A stretch of 64,000 bases of DNA from Actinomycetota bacterium (GCA_026003015.1 BPGL01000001.1:838913-902912), one strand, 5' to 3'; positions 38,410 through 51,534 are shown, counted from the first letter of the stretch. The notes: generated by a model not told the origin, from the letters alone. Numbers and translations: made by a program.

Positions 38410-38624
38410 GCTCCCATCGTAGGAACGGCCTGCGTCCGGTTCCGTCGAGGTTTCCCAGATGTTCATCGAGCGTTCCGCCCCAGGGCGACGGCAGCTGCCC
38501 CCGCGTTCACGTGGGCGACCGGCGTGCCGGACGGGTCGCGATCCCGGTCGACGGCGACCCGACCGGCCGAGCCCTGTCGGCGCCGCGGGCGGCCCTATGG
38601 ACCGAGATCGGATGGGATCTGGAC

Positions 38625-39119
38625 TGTGACCACGATCCAGATCGCGTCCGTGCGGGCGCCGCTCGACGATCCGCGCTCCTCGGGTCCAGCCTGGAGGTGC
38701 TCGCCCTCGCGCAGGCGATGGGGCTGCTGCCCGAGGGCGGGGGCGCGGGGACCTGGACCTGCCGACGCTCCGTCGCGTGGCCAGGGCCGTCGGCCGCGGG
38801 GGTCGGCAGGGCCGCGGCGGCCCGTCTGGCCACGACGGCGCGGGACCCCGACGCGCTGCGCAGCGCGCCCGACGCGTTCGTCGAGGCGCTGCGGGGAAGC
38901 GAGGTCGCGACCCGCCTGCACTTCCTCGCAACCGTCGTGGCCGACCTCGTCGGCATGTACAACGCGTTCGGGGTGCGCCGGTGGTTCGAGCGGCCGCGCA
39001 GCGCCCTCGGCGGCCGCAGCCCCCCGAGGTGCTCGCCGGCGACTGGGATCCCGACGACGGAGGGACCCCTCGCCGTTCGGTCCCTGGCTCGCTCGCTGGT
39101 CGGCTCCTCGGCAACCTGA
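38625..39119 (+). pseudogene. Degenerate Xre/MbcA/ParS-like antitoxin of an RES-type toxin-antitoxin pair (several frame changes)
   Basis: VTTIQIASVRAPLDDPR (frame 1), SALLGSSLEVLALAQAMGLLPEGGGAG (frame 3), DLDLPTLRRVARAVGRG (frame 2), LHFLATVVADLVGMYNAFGVRRWFERPRSALGGRSPP (frame 3), EVLAGDWDPDDGG (frame 2), PLAVRSLARSLVGSSAT* (frame 3). Confidence 0.6.
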
Positions 39120-39154
39120 CCGCCCGTGTCGGTACCGGGCGCGAGGCTTCGGCC

Positions 39155-39542
39155 GTGATCGGGTATCGCCACACCGACGCCCGCTTCCCGTTCCTGACGG
39201 TCGATCTCGGGGATCCGCAGCTGGTCCGCCACGGCTGCCGAGGGCGACGCTCACCGGGTCCCGGCGACCTACGAGGCCTGCCGGCGCGAGGCCCGTCGCC
39301 TGCGCGACCGCGGTGCCGGTGGGCTCCTCGCTCCCTCCGCCGCGCTGCGGGAGGGCGGAGCCGACGGATGGCGCGTGGATCGGGGCCTGCGCCCGGGACG
39401 TCCCAGGGACGGACGCACGATCGTCCTCTTCGGGCGGTGGCCCGACCTCGTGGGTTGGCCGGCCGCAGCCGAGGGAAGACCCGACCCCGCGCTCCTGGAA
39501 CGGGTGCGACCCCTCACCGACAGCGCGACGGGGGCAGCGTGA
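39155..39542 (+). pseudogene. Degenerate, internally deleted RES-domain toxin-like gene
   Basis: VIGYRHTDARFPFLTVDLGDPQ..RHG in one frame, then AAEGDAHRVPATYEACRREARRLRDRGAGGLLAPSAALREGGADGWRVDRGLRPGRPRDGRTIVLFGRWPDLVGW...* after a 1-nt frame change; the section usually between these parts looks missing. Confidence 0.55.
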
Positions 39543-39633
39543 ACGTGGAGGTGGACGCGAGGCCCCTGGGACTTCGCGACATGGCGTCGGTCCCGATCGA
39601 CGGGCAAGACCTCCGAGGATCAACCCCGGGTGA

Positions 39634-39981
39634 GGTGGAGGTGGCGGGAATCGAACCCGCGTCTCCGGGCGACCGACCGGGGCTTCTCCGGGCGCAGCCG
39701 GTGGTGAGGTCTCGCCTCGGGGCTCCCACCGGCGGAGCTCCCCTCGGCCAGCCCGGGTTCGATGTCCGCCGGCGGCCCCCGGGCGGAGCCGTCGGCGTGA
39801 GCCTGCTGATGACGCTCGACCCCCGATCGCAGGCGCACGGGGCGAGCGGCTACCTAGAGGTTAGGCAGCGAGCGCGTACTCGTCGTTGGCGCTTGTTGGT
39901 GTCCGGCGTTTTACGAGACTCCGGGATCTCGGCCCGCTTCCCCCGGACGGCAACCGTCCGGATCGAAGCCAGTACACCCCC
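39634..39981 (-). ncRNA. ssrA: tmRNA (transfer-messenger RNA), tag ANDEYALAA
   Basis: 5' GGGGGTGTACTGGCTTCGATCCGG..., tag ORF GCC AAC GAC GAG TAC GCG CTC GCT GCC TAA, 3' GCGGGTTCGATTCCCGCCACCTCCACC; acceptor pairing GGGGGTG/CACCTCC; smpB is next upstream. Confidence 0.93.
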
Positions 39982-40041
39982 GTTGTTCAGTTATCGCAAC
40001 GAGTATACGACCAGCGCCGGCCGTGGCTTGAGCCGGCCGCC

Positions 40042-40512
40042 TCAGCGGCGCCGCGACACGGCGCGCTCGACCTCGCGCTCGGCCTCCCGCTTGGCGATCG
40101 CCTGACGCTTCTCCCAGCGACGCTTGCCCCGCCCCAGCCCGAGCTCCACCTTGGCGAGGCCGTGCACGAACGCCACGCGCAGCGGCACCAGCGTGAGCCC
40201 GCGCTCCGCGGTCGCGCGCTCCAGCTCGGCGATCTCGGCGCGGTGCAGCAGGAGCTTGCGGGGCCGCAAGGGCCGGTGCGTGCGGGGGTCGCCCTGTTCG
40301 TAGGGGGGGATGTGCAGACCCTCGAGCCAGACCTCGCCGCCGCGGACGCGCGCGAAACTGTCGACGAGCGAGGCGCGACCGGCTCGGAGCGACTTGACCT
40401 CGTCGCCGGTGAGCTGGATCCCGGCCTCGTAGCGATCGACGATCTCGTAGTCGTGCCGCGCTCGACGGTTCGTCGCCACCACCCGTTCGGGCTCCGACCG
40501 GCGCCCGGCCAT
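40042..40512 (-). CDS. smpB: SsrA-binding protein SmpB
   Basis: ATG at 40512; ATNRRARHDYEIVDRYEAGIQLTGDEVKSLRAGRASLVDSFARV, LRPRKLLLHRAEI. Confidence 0.95.
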   Translation of the reverse strand: MAGRRSEPERVVATNRRARHDYEIVDRYEAGIQLTGDEVKSLRAGRASLVDSFARVRGGEVWLEGLHIPPYEQGDPRTHRPLRPRKLLLHRAEIAELERATAERGLTLVPLRVAFVHGLAKVELGLGRGKRRWEKRQAIAKREAEREVERAVSRRR

Positions 40513-41420
40513 CACACGTCGAGGAACCGACGGATCCCGATCGTGCCCGCGATCAACGCCACCCCGACGCCGGCGACGAGCACCCAGGGAGCGATCACGA
40601 GTACGTCGTCGTTCCCGATCAGCGGCAGGAACGTCTGACCCCGCAGGCGGTCGATGAACACGACCTTGAGCAGGAACAGGGTGAAGATCGCCGCCGCCGC
40701 GCCGAGCAACGACTCCACGAGTCCCTCGATCAGGAACGGGACGCGGATCCGCCAGTTCGTCGCGCCCACCAGGCGCATGATCCCGATCTCCTTGCGACGG
40801 GCGAACATGCCCATCCGCAGGGTGTTCGCGATCAGGAACACCGCCGAGACCAGCATGATCAGCGCGACCGACAGCACCCCGATCGACAGCACGCGGGTGA
40901 TCGCGGTCAGCAGATCGAGGAGCCTGCGGTTGTCGTTCACCTTCGCGATCCCCGGCTCGGTGCACACGATCTCGCTGTCGGCGTTCGGCGCGCACCCGAG
41001 CGCCGCGGCGATCTCCTGGTAGCGGGCGGGGTCCACGAGCTGCACCCGGAGCGAGGCTGGGATCGTCGTCGCGCAGTCGACGTTCTCGGTGAGCTCCGGC
41101 TGGTTGCGGAACACCTCGTGGAAGCGCGCGCAGGCGGCGTCTTTGTCCTGGAACGTCACGTCCGCGACCGCCGGCAGCGACTGCAGCTTGTCCATCAGTC
41201 TTCCGACGGTTTCGGCCTTGACGGGGTCTTCCAGGTAGATGGCCACCTGCGCGTTCTCCGTCCAGGCGTCGATCACCAGGTCGAACTGCCGCGCGATCAG
41301 CAGGGCCAGCCCGAACAGGAACAGCGCGATGAACGCGGTTGAGATCGCGGCGAAGGCCACGACCCCGTTGCGGCGGAGGCCCGCCGCGGTCTCGCGGAAG
41401 TACGCGTCGAGCCGCGACAT
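40512..41420 (-). CDS. ftsX: Cell division protein FtsX
   Basis: [37 protein letters not shown]..., FARRKEIGIMRLVGATNWRIRVPFLIEGL. Confidence 0.94.
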   Translation of the reverse strand: MSRLDAYFRETAAGLRRNGVVAFAAISTAFIALFLFGLALLIARQFDLVIDAWTENAQVAIYLEDPVKAETVGRLMDKLQSLPAVADVTFQDKDAACARFHEVFRNQPELTENVDCATTIPASLRVQLVDPARYQEIAAALGCAPNADSEIVCTEPGIAKVNDNRRLLDLLTAITRVLSIGVLSVALIMLVSAVFLIANTLRMGMFARRKEIGIMRLVGATNWRIRVPFLIEGLVESLLGAAAAIFTLFLLKVVFIDRLRGQTFLPLIGNDDVLVIAPWVLVAGVGVALIAGTIGIRRFLDV

Positions 41421-42097
41421 CAGCTGTAGACCCCGCGGCTCTGGTCCCGCACGACCCGACCGTCGTCGAGCTCGACCACCCGCTTGCGCATCGCGTCGAC
41501 GATCGCCTGGTCGTGCGTGGCCATGACGACGGTCGTTCCGATCTTGTTGACCTTGTCGAGCAGGCGCATGATGTCGACGCTCGTGTTCGGGTCGAGGTTC
41601 CCCGTCGGCTCGTCGGCCAGCAGCACGAGCGGTCGGTTGACGCACGCGCGGGCGATCGATACGCGCTGCTGCTCCCCGCCCGACAGCTCGTCGGGGTAGT
41701 GGTTCAGCTTGTCGCCGAGGCCGACGTACTCGAGGATCTCCGGAACGCGCTGATCGATCACGTGCTTGGACTTGCCGATCACCTCGAGGGCGAAGGCGAC
41801 GTTCTCGAACACCGTCTTGTCCGCGAGCAGCTTGTAGTCCTGGAAGACGGTCCCGATGTTGCGCCGCAGGTGAGGGACCTTCCAGGACGTGATCCTCGCG
41901 AGGTTCTTGCCCGCGACGTAGACCTTCCCCTTCGTGGCCTCCTCCTCCTTCAGGAGCAGACGGATCAGGGTCGACTTGCCCGAGCCCGAGGGGCCGACGA
42001 CGAAGACGAACTCACCCTTCTGGATCTCGAGATCGACGTCCTCGAGCGCCGTCACGCCGTTGCGGTACACCTTCGTGACGCGTTGGAGACTGATCAT
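41420..42097 (-). CDS. ftsE: Cell division ATP-binding protein FtsE
   Basis: [62 protein letters not shown]. Confidence 0.95.
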   Translation of the reverse strand: MISLQRVTKVYRNGVTALEDVDLEIQKGEFVFVVGPSGSGKSTLIRLLLKEEEATKGKVYVAGKNLARITSWKVPHLRRNIGTVFQDYKLLADKTVFENVAFALEVIGKSKHVIDQRVPEILEYVGLGDKLNHYPDELSGGEQQRVSIARACVNRPLVLLADEPTGNLDPNTSVDIMRLLDKVNKIGTTVVMATHDQAIVDAMRKRVVELDDGRVVRDQSRGVYS

Positions 42098-42194
42098 CGG
42101 CGCGGTCGTGTGGGGGTCGGGGAAGGAGGTCTCGAGTACGGTACCAGAGGCCATCGCGGGAATCCCGCAAGACCCCCGTCGGTAGGCTGTGGCG

Positions 42195-44600
42195 ATGTCG
42201 TGGCGGCAGGCGACCGCGCGGTGGCGACCCGTGGCGGCGCGATGGGCGGGCCCCGCGCTCATCGTGGGCTACGTGCTGTTCGCGCTGCGCGGTTTCCTCA
42301 TCGCGCCACGGCTCACGAACGAGCACCTCGACCTGTTGTCCTTCTGGCTGCCCCGCTGGAGCTTCCTCGGTCACGAGCTCGCCGCCGGAAGGATCCCCGT
42401 GTGGAACCCCTACGAGATGCTCGGCTACCGCTTCGCGGCCGACCCACAGAGCGGCTGGCTCTACCTCCCGCCGATGGCCCTGTTCTCCACCCTCGGCCCG
42501 GCCACGGCGATGCGCGCGATGCTCGTCCTACACCCGCTCGTGCTCGGCACGATGGTCTACGCGCTGGGCCGGATCGAGGGGCTCGGGCGGACGGCCGCCA
42601 CGGTCGGCGGGCTGTCGGCGGCGGCGATCATGAGCACCTCCGAGCTCGTGCTCTCGATGCCGTTCGCCGGCACGCTCGCGTGGACGAGCGTCGCGCTCGT
42701 CGCGCTCGCTCGGTTCGTGCGCGCGCGGCGCACCTCGTCGCGGATCGGATGGGCCGCCGCCGTGGCGATCGCCTGGTCCCAGGTCGCGAGCGCCCATCTC
42801 TCGCACGGGCTCGTGGTCGCCTCGCTGCTGCTCGCCTGCGTCCTGGTCGGACACGCGCTGTCGGAGCCAAGGGCGCGGCGCGTGCGCGCGCTCGGGCGCG
42901 GCGCGCTGCTGCTGGCGTTCCTGCCGATCGCCTCGCTCGCGATCCTCGTGCCGCGGATCGACCTGATCGGCGCGTCCAGCCTGCGCTCGGGCTACGCCGC
43001 GCTCGAGGCGCTCGACCCGCCGGTGCTGATCGGGGACCGGGCGATCCAGACCGACGGCGTCTGGGCGGGCTGGCCCTACGCGTTCGCGGCGGCGCCCGGT
43101 GGCTACGCCGGTGCGGCGGCGTTGCTCGCGATCCCGTTCGCCCTGCGCGCCCGGCGAGGACGCCCGCTCGCGCTCGCGGTCTCGGCGGCCTTCGCCCTCT
43201 GCTACATCGCGATGCTCGACGCGATCGTCACCGGACCGATCGGGGACCGGATCGCCGCCGTGCCGTTCGGCGACACGCTCGTGCACAATCCCGGGCGGCT
43301 CCGACACGTCGCGGTGATCGCGCTGCCGCTGCTCGCCGCGATCGGCGTGCAGGGGCTGCTCGACCGACCGCCCGCCCGGCCGTGGCGATGGCTCGGCGCC
43401 GGCGTCGCGGCGTGGCTCCTCGCTCCGCTGCTCGCCGGCGGCTACCCGCCGCGGTGGGCCCTGTTCGCAGCCGCCGGGCTCCTGGCCGCGCCGGCGCTCG
43501 TCGGGATGGCGCGCGCGCGGCCGCGCGCACCGGTCGCGGTCGTGGCGGTGCTCGCCCTCGAGCTCGTCGCGAGCTCGGTCTGGTCGGGGCTGCACCACGG
43601 GTTCGCCCCCGAGATCGGGCTGGAGGGCGAGACCTCCCAGGCGAACAAGGCCCTGCAGCCGCTGCAGGCGCCCGACGTCGATCTCGAGGCGTTCCTCGCG
43701 CCGACGGCCTTCGTGTCGATGATCGGCGACGATCGGTACCTCACGTGGGCGCCTCCCGCGGCTGCCTACCAGCGCGGGTACCTCACGGCGCAGGAGCCGA
43801 CGGACTGGCCGGCGCTCACCCTGGAGCGGGGCACGCTGTTCGGTCTGCGCGACGTCCTCGGGTACAACCCGCTGCAGCTCGAGCGCTACTGGCGCTGGAT
43901 CCGGGCGATCAACCCGCTGCCGCTGTTCTACAACGCGACCTCGGTGCAACGCCCCAGCCGTCGGATCGTCGAGACGATGGGGGTCCGCTACCTCATCGTG
44001 CCCGAGCGGGTCCCCTCCCCCGTCGCCGGACGCGTGATCGCCACCGCCGACGGCTACGACCTCGTCGAGGTCGCCTCGCCGCCGCCGCCCGTTTCGGTCG
44101 TCGCCCGCTGGCGGGCGGTCGCCGACGTCGACGCGGCGATCGCGGCCGTGCTCGAACCCCGCTTCGACCCGCTCGCCGAGGCGGTCGTCGAGGGATCGAT
44201 CGAGCAGCGCCCGGTCGGCGGAGCGAACGCCGGCCGCGCCGAGGTGACGCAGCCGGCGGCCACCGAGGTCGTCCTCGACGTTCGGGCCGAGGCGCCGTCG
44301 ATCGCCGTCGTGCGCACGAGCTTCGAGGAGGGCTGGTCGGCCACGGTCGATGGGCGCCCGACGGAGGTGCTCCCCGCCGACGGGTTCTTGCTCGGCGTCC
44401 CCGTGCCCGAGGGGCGCCACGTCGTCCGGATCACCTACCGTGACGAAGCGATCGGCGTCGGGCTCGTCGCCTCGGGGATCGCGTGGTCCGCCTGGGCGGT
44501 CGCGTTGGCGCTCGCGCGGGTCGTGGAGCGTCGTCGGCGCCGGGCGCTCAGCCCGCCGCCGCCGCGACCGCTGCCCGCCGCCGCAGCTCCGCCTCGATGA
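42195..44600 (+). CDS. Large polytopic membrane protein (YfhO-like)
   Basis: 801 aa, many TMs; [52 protein letters not shown]-terminal [41 protein letters not shown]. Confidence 0.75.
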   Translation: MSWRQATARWRPVAARWAGPALIVGYVLFALRGFLIAPRLTNEHLDLLSFWLPRWSFLGHELAAGRIPVWNPYEMLGYRFAADPQSGWLYLPPMALFSTLGPATAMRAMLVLHPLVLGTMVYALGRIEGLGRTAATVGGLSAAAIMSTSELVLSMPFAGTLAWTSVALVALARFVRARRTSSRIGWAAAVAIAWSQVASAHLSHGLVVASLLLACVLVGHALSEPRARRVRALGRGALLLAFLPIASLAILVPRIDLIGASSLRSGYAALEALDPPVLIGDRAIQTDGVWAGWPYAFAAAPGGYAGAAALLAIPFALRARRGRPLALAVSAAFALCYIAMLDAIVTGPIGDRIAAVPFGDTLVHNPGRLRHVAVIALPLLAAIGVQGLLDRPPARPWRWLGAGVAAWLLAPLLAGGYPPRWALFAAAGLLAAPALVGMARARPRAPVAVVAVLALELVASSVWSGLHHGFAPEIGLEGETSQANKALQPLQAPDVDLEAFLAPTAFVSMIGDDRYLTWAPPAAAYQRGYLTAQEPTDWPALTLERGTLFGLRDVLGYNPLQLERYWRWIRAINPLPLFYNATSVQRPSRRIVETMGVRYLIVPERVPSPVAGRVIATADGYDLVEVASPPPPVSVVARWRAVADVDAAIAAVLEPRFDPLAEAVVEGSIEQRPVGGANAGRAEVTQPAATEVVLDVRAEAPSIAVVRTSFEEGWSATVDGRPTEVLPADGFLLGVPVPEGRHVVRITYRDEAIGVGLVASGIAWSAWAVALALARVVERRRRRALSPPPPRPLPAAAAPPR

Positions 44601-45667
44601 AGCGGTCGAGGTCCCCGTCGAGCACACGCTGCGGGTCGCCGACCTCGACCTCGGTTCGGTGGTCCTTCACCATCTGGTAGGGAGCCAGGACGTAGGAGCG
44701 GATCTGCGACCCGAACTCCACCGACCGGCGCTCCCCGCGGAGCTCGGCCATCTGCTCCTCGCGGCGGCGCCGCTCGAGCTCGGCGAGGCGCGCCTTGAGG
44801 ATCGCCATGGCGACCGCCCGGTTCTGCAGCTGCGATCGCTCGTTCTGGCACGCCACGACGATCCCGGTGGGCAGGTGCGTGATCCGCACGGCCGAGTCGG
44901 TCGTGTTCACGGACTGCCCGCCCGGCCCGCTCGACCGGTACACGTCGATCCGCAGGTCCTTCTCGTCGATCTCGATCCGCTCGGCCTCGTCCTCCTCGAG
45001 CGCGGGGATCACGTCGAGCGAGGCGAACGACGTGTGGCGCCGACGCTGAGCGTCGAAGGGACTGATCCGCACGAGCCGGTGCACCCCGCGCTCGGCCGAC
45101 AGCAGACCGTAGGCGTTGGGGCCGCGGACCTGGAAGGTCGCCGACTTGATCCCGGCCTCCTCGCCGTGATGGATCTCGTCGACCTCGACCTCGAACCCGT
45201 GCTCCTCGGCCCAGCGCAGGTACATCCGCAGGAGCATCTCGGCCCAGTCCTGGCTCTCGGTGCCGCCGGCGCCGGCGTTGATCGTGGCGATCGCGTCGTG
45301 CCCGTCGTAGGGGCCGGAGAGCATCGCCTGCAGCTCGACCCGCTCGAGGTCGCGCTCGAGGTCCTCGAGGCCGGCGGCGAGCTCGGCGGCGAGGTCCGGG
45401 TCCTCGGCATCGGCGAGGAGCTCGTCGATCGCAGCGAGGTCGTCGAGACGCCGGCGGAGGGCCTCGTAGCGCTCGAGCTCGCTCGTCAGTCGTGCGAGCT
45501 GCTGGGTGACGCGCTGCGCCCGCGCCGGGTCGTCCCACAGCGACGGGTCGGCCGCCTCGCGTTCGAGCTCCGCGGCCCGCGCGCGTCGTCCGTCGACGTC
45601 AAAGGAACCCCCTGGCGGCCTCGAGCCGCTCCTCGAGCTCCCGCAGCCGATCCGTCGACGCGCTCAT
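44548..45667 (-). CDS. prfB: Peptide chain release factor 2, with programmed +1 ribosomal frameshift
   Basis: ORF1 MSASTDRLRELEERLEAARGFL* then AGG GGG TTC CTT TGA C; +1 frame DVDGRRARAAELEREAADPSLWDD...; NAGAGGTESQDWAEML, SSGPGGQSVNTTDSAVRITH. Confidence 0.94.
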
Positions 45668-45697
45668 CGCGCGATGGAGTCTACCGGAGCGGCCCCC

Positions 45698-48441
<2,744 letters not shown>

Positions 48442-48566
48442 GGCGGCTTCCTCCTCGGAACCTTCGGCCGCGACGACCCAGGCCTGGCGGAGACGGTCCC
48501 TATCCTAGCCCAGGGGTTCGCCGCCGCCGGCCGCCCGGTTCGCGACCCGGGACCGTCACCGCGCGC

Positions 48567-50216
48567 TCACAGATGGTCCGTCGGCCCCCCGAGCCGGCGG
48601 ATCAGCCGGGCGTTCTCGGTGTAGTCGACCGGGCAGGCGATCACGCTCACCCCGTCGCCGTCCAGGCACGCGCGCAGGGTCGGCAGGAGCTCCTCGGCCG
48701 AGCCGATCTCGTGGCCGCGCGCGCCGAAGCTCTCCGCGAAGCCGACGAGGTCGGGGTTGCCGAAGCTCACGGCCTCGGTGCGCCCGGCGTGGAGGTCCTG
48801 CTTCCAGCCGATCAGCCCGTAGCCGCCGTCGACCCACACGAGCACGGTGATCCGCGCGCGCTCCCGGACGGCGGTCTCGAGCTCCGCCGCGCTCATGAGG
48901 AACGCCCCGTCGCCGACGACCGCGCAGATCCGCCGATCGGGGTGCACGCGGCGCGCGGCGATCGCCCCCGGCAGGGCGAAGGCCATCGTCGCGAGGCCGT
49001 TGGAGATCAGGCACGTGTTGGGGGCGTAGGTGGGGTACAGGCGCGCCATCCACATCTTCGCCGCACCGGTGTCGACGAGCACGACGTCGTCGCGGCCCAT
49101 CGCCGCGCGCACGTCGGCGACGATCCGCTGCGGGTGCAGCGGGAAGGCGTCGTCGGCCGCCGCCGCGGCAAGCTCCTCGTCGCGCTGACGCCGGGCCGGC
49201 GGGGGCTCGCGCACCGCCTCGGAGCGGTGCGTGGCGGCCGCGATCGCGTCGAGCGAGGCGGCGATGTTGCCGACGACCCCGACCGACAGGACGTAGCTGG
49301 CATCCACCTCGGCCACCTCTCGGTGGACGTGGATCACGCGCTTGTCGCCGTCGGGGTTCCAACGGGCCGGCGCGTACTCGACGAGGTCGTAGCCGACCGC
49401 CACGACGACGTCGGCGCGGTCGAACCCGAAGTTCGCGTGGTCCTTGACCATGAACCCGATCGCGCCGAGCGCGAGGGGATGGTCGTCGGGGAAGACGCCC
49501 TTGCCGAGGAACGTCGTCGCGACCGGGATGCGCAGCCGCTCCGCGAAGCGCACGAGCGCCTCGGACGCGCGGTCCCGCGCCACCCCCGGTCCGGCCAACA
49601 CGATCGGATCTTCGGCCGACTCCAGGATCCGCGCCGCTCGCTCCACCTGGCCCGGGGCCGGCGACGGGTCGACCGGAACGTTGACGGGAAGCGGGCGCGC
49701 GGTCAGCGCGACCTCGCGCTCCGCGACGTCTTCGGGCAGCACGAGGAACGTGGCGCCGGGCCGCTCGGTGGCCGCCTGCTTGAACGCCTTGCGCACCATC
49801 TCCGGCACCGCCTCGGCGACCGTGATCATGTCCCCCCATTTCGTCACCGGGCGGAACAAGCTCACGAGGTCGACGGTCTGGTGGGACTCCTTGGAGATCC
49901 GCGGCAGCGGTGCCTGCGCCGTGATGGCGACGAGCGGATGGGAGTCGAGCTGGGCGTTGGCCACCCCCAGCAGCAGGTTGATCGCCCCGGGCCCGAGCGT
50001 GGCCAGACAGACGCCCGGCCGGCCCGTGAGCGCGCCGTAGGTGTCGGCCATGAACGCGGCGCCGCGCTCGTCGCGGGTCGTGACGAACCGGATCGACGAC
50101 CGCTCGATCGCCTCGATCACCGGGAGGATCTCCTCCCCCGGCAGGCCGAAGACGACCTCGACCCCTTCGTTCTCCAGGCACCGGACGAGCAGGTGCGCGA
50201 CGTCGTTGCGATCCAC
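48567..50216 (-). CDS. Thiamine-diphosphate enzyme, acetolactate synthase-like (AlsS type)
   Basis: FGLPGEEILPVIEAI, ERGAAFMADTYGALTGRPGVCLATLGPGAINLL, VVGDGAFLMSAAELETAVRERARITVLVWVDGGYGLI. Confidence 0.88.
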   Translation of the reverse strand: MDRNDVAHLLVRCLENEGVEVVFGLPGEEILPVIEAIERSSIRFVTTRDERGAAFMADTYGALTGRPGVCLATLGPGAINLLLGVANAQLDSHPLVAITAQAPLPRISKESHQTVDLVSLFRPVTKWGDMITVAEAVPEMVRKAFKQAATERPGATFLVLPEDVAEREVALTARPLPVNVPVDPSPAPGQVERAARILESAEDPIVLAGPGVARDRASEALVRFAERLRIPVATTFLGKGVFPDDHPLALGAIGFMVKDHANFGFDRADVVVAVGYDLVEYAPARWNPDGDKRVIHVHREVAEVDASYVLSVGVVGNIAASLDAIAAATHRSEAVREPPPARRQRDEELAAAAADDAFPLHPQRIVADVRAAMGRDDVVLVDTGAAKMWMARLYPTYAPNTCLISNGLATMAFALPGAIAARRVHPDRRICAVVGDGAFLMSAAELETAVRERARITVLVWVDGGYGLIGWKQDLHAGRTEAVSFGNPDLVGFAESFGARGHEIGSAEELLPTLRACLDGDGVSVIACPVDYTENARLIRRLGGPTDHL

Positions 50217-50259
50217 GGTGCGGCAGGCCTCCCGGCCGGGCTCGGGACGCAGCCCCGCG

Positions 50260-50940
50260 TCAGGTGATCTCGATCATCTTCTCGCGCACGGCGTAGACGA
50301 CCGCCTCCATGCGCGAGTGCAGGTGGAGCTTCTCCAAGATGTTGCGGACGTGGTTCTTGACGGTGTTCTCGGAGATGAACAGCTGTTTGGCGATCTCTCG
50401 ATTGTTCAGACCCTGGGCGACGAGACGCAGCACCTCCATCTCGCGATCGGTCAGGCGCGGCGACGGGACCGGAGCCCGCTCCTCGGACGCCTTCGACATC
50501 GCGGCGAACTCCGACAGGAGCTTGGAGGCCATGCTCGGCGAGATCCTCGACTGGCCCGCCCACACCGAGCGGATCGCGTCGGCGACCTCCTCGATCGGGA
50601 TCTCCTTGAGCAGGTAGCCGCTCGCCCCGGCCTTGATCGCCTCGTACAGGTCGGCCTCCTCGTCGCTGATCGTGAGCATGAGGATCTTGACGTGGGGCAT
50701 GAGCTCCTTGATGCGGGCGGTCGCCTCGATCCCCGAGCGCTTCGGCATTCGGACGTCCATCAGCACGACGTCGGGCATGAGCTCCTGGGCGCGCTCGATG
50801 GCCTCCTGGCCATCGGAGGCCTCCCCCACGAGCTCGATGTCGGGCTCCTGGGACAGGACCATGTCCAAGCCCCGCCGGAACAGCGCGTGGTCGTCTACCA
50901 CCATCACGCGCAGGCGCTCGCCTTCCGCCGGTTCGCTCAC
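50260..50940 (-). CDS. NarL/FixJ-family response regulator (REC-LuxR HTH)
   Basis: LRVMVVDDHALFRRGLDMVL, MPDVVLMDVRMPKRSGIEATARI, LTDREMEVLRLVAQGLNNREIAKQLFISENTVKNHVRNILEKL. Confidence 0.94.
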   Translation of the reverse strand: MSEPAEGERLRVMVVDDHALFRRGLDMVLSQEPDIELVGEASDGQEAIERAQELMPDVVLMDVRMPKRSGIEATARIKELMPHVKILMLTISDEEADLYEAIKAGASGYLLKEIPIEEVADAIRSVWAGQSRISPSMASKLLSEFAAMSKASEERAPVPSPRLTDREMEVLRLVAQGLNNREIAKQLFISENTVKNHVRNILEKLHLHSRMEAVVYAVREKMIEIT

Positions 50941-51311
50941 GTCGATCCTCCGTGCGGCGTGCCCGGCTCGGGCGCCGGGGTCACGGCGGATTCTAGTCCC
51001 TTGCTGACCGAGGGCCCCCGAACGCGGCGGTGGTGGTCTCGGACCTGCCGCTCGAGCTTCTCGGCCACCCGGTCGAGCGCGGCCGTGACGTCCTCGGCCT
51101 CGGCCGAAGCCCGGAACGTCTTGCGGGGGATCCGCAGCGCCGCCTCGACCCTAGTCGTCCCATCCGGCCGCGGGTGGTGCTCCGCGATGAACTCGACGTC
51201 GATGGACGTCGTCCTCGGCTCCAGCCGGGACAGTCGCGCGAGCTTGCGCTCGGTGGTGCGGCGGAGCTCGTCGCTCACCAGGACACCGCGCGCCGTGTAG
51301 GAGAACCGCAT
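50937..51311 (-). CDS. hpf: Ribosome hibernation-promoting factor, HPF/YfiA family (short form)
   Basis: ATG at 51311; MRFSYTARGVLVSDELRRTTERKLARLSRLEPRTTSIDVEFIAEHHPRPDGTTRVEAALRIPRKTFRASAEAEDVTAALDRVAEKLERQVRDH. Confidence 0.88.
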   Translation of the reverse strand: MRFSYTARGVLVSDELRRTTERKLARLSRLEPRTTSIDVEFIAEHHPRPDGTTRVEAALRIPRKTFRASAEAEDVTAALDRVAEKLERQVRDHHRRVRGPSVSKGLESAVTPAPEPGTPHGGST

Positions 51312-51534
51312 CCGATCGCCCCCCTCAATGCCGGAACGGGCCCCCGATCCGGCTGACCTGGTCTTTGCCCCCACACCCGCCTGCCGGGGCGGTCGCAGGC
51401 CCGGCGGACCGGACCCACTCGCGCCCTCTCCCGGCGAGCCGGGCCCGCCGGGGCAGGACTTACCTCTAAACCGCGCCATGCTCGACGACGAACGGTCGTC
51501 TTACGTGGGTCGTTTCGCCCGCGGCTGGCATCGA

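Noticed and set aside
40015-40040. GCCGGC...GCCGGC hairpin between smpB and ssrA as a terminator
   Set aside because: GCCGGC is itself palindromic and common in this GC-rich DNA; short stem and no U-tract.
41339-44443. 1034-aa plus-strand ORF across ftsE and the YfhO-like gene
   Set aside because: Overlaps well-supported ftsE on the other strand and an out-of-frame part of the membrane gene; no recognisable domain.
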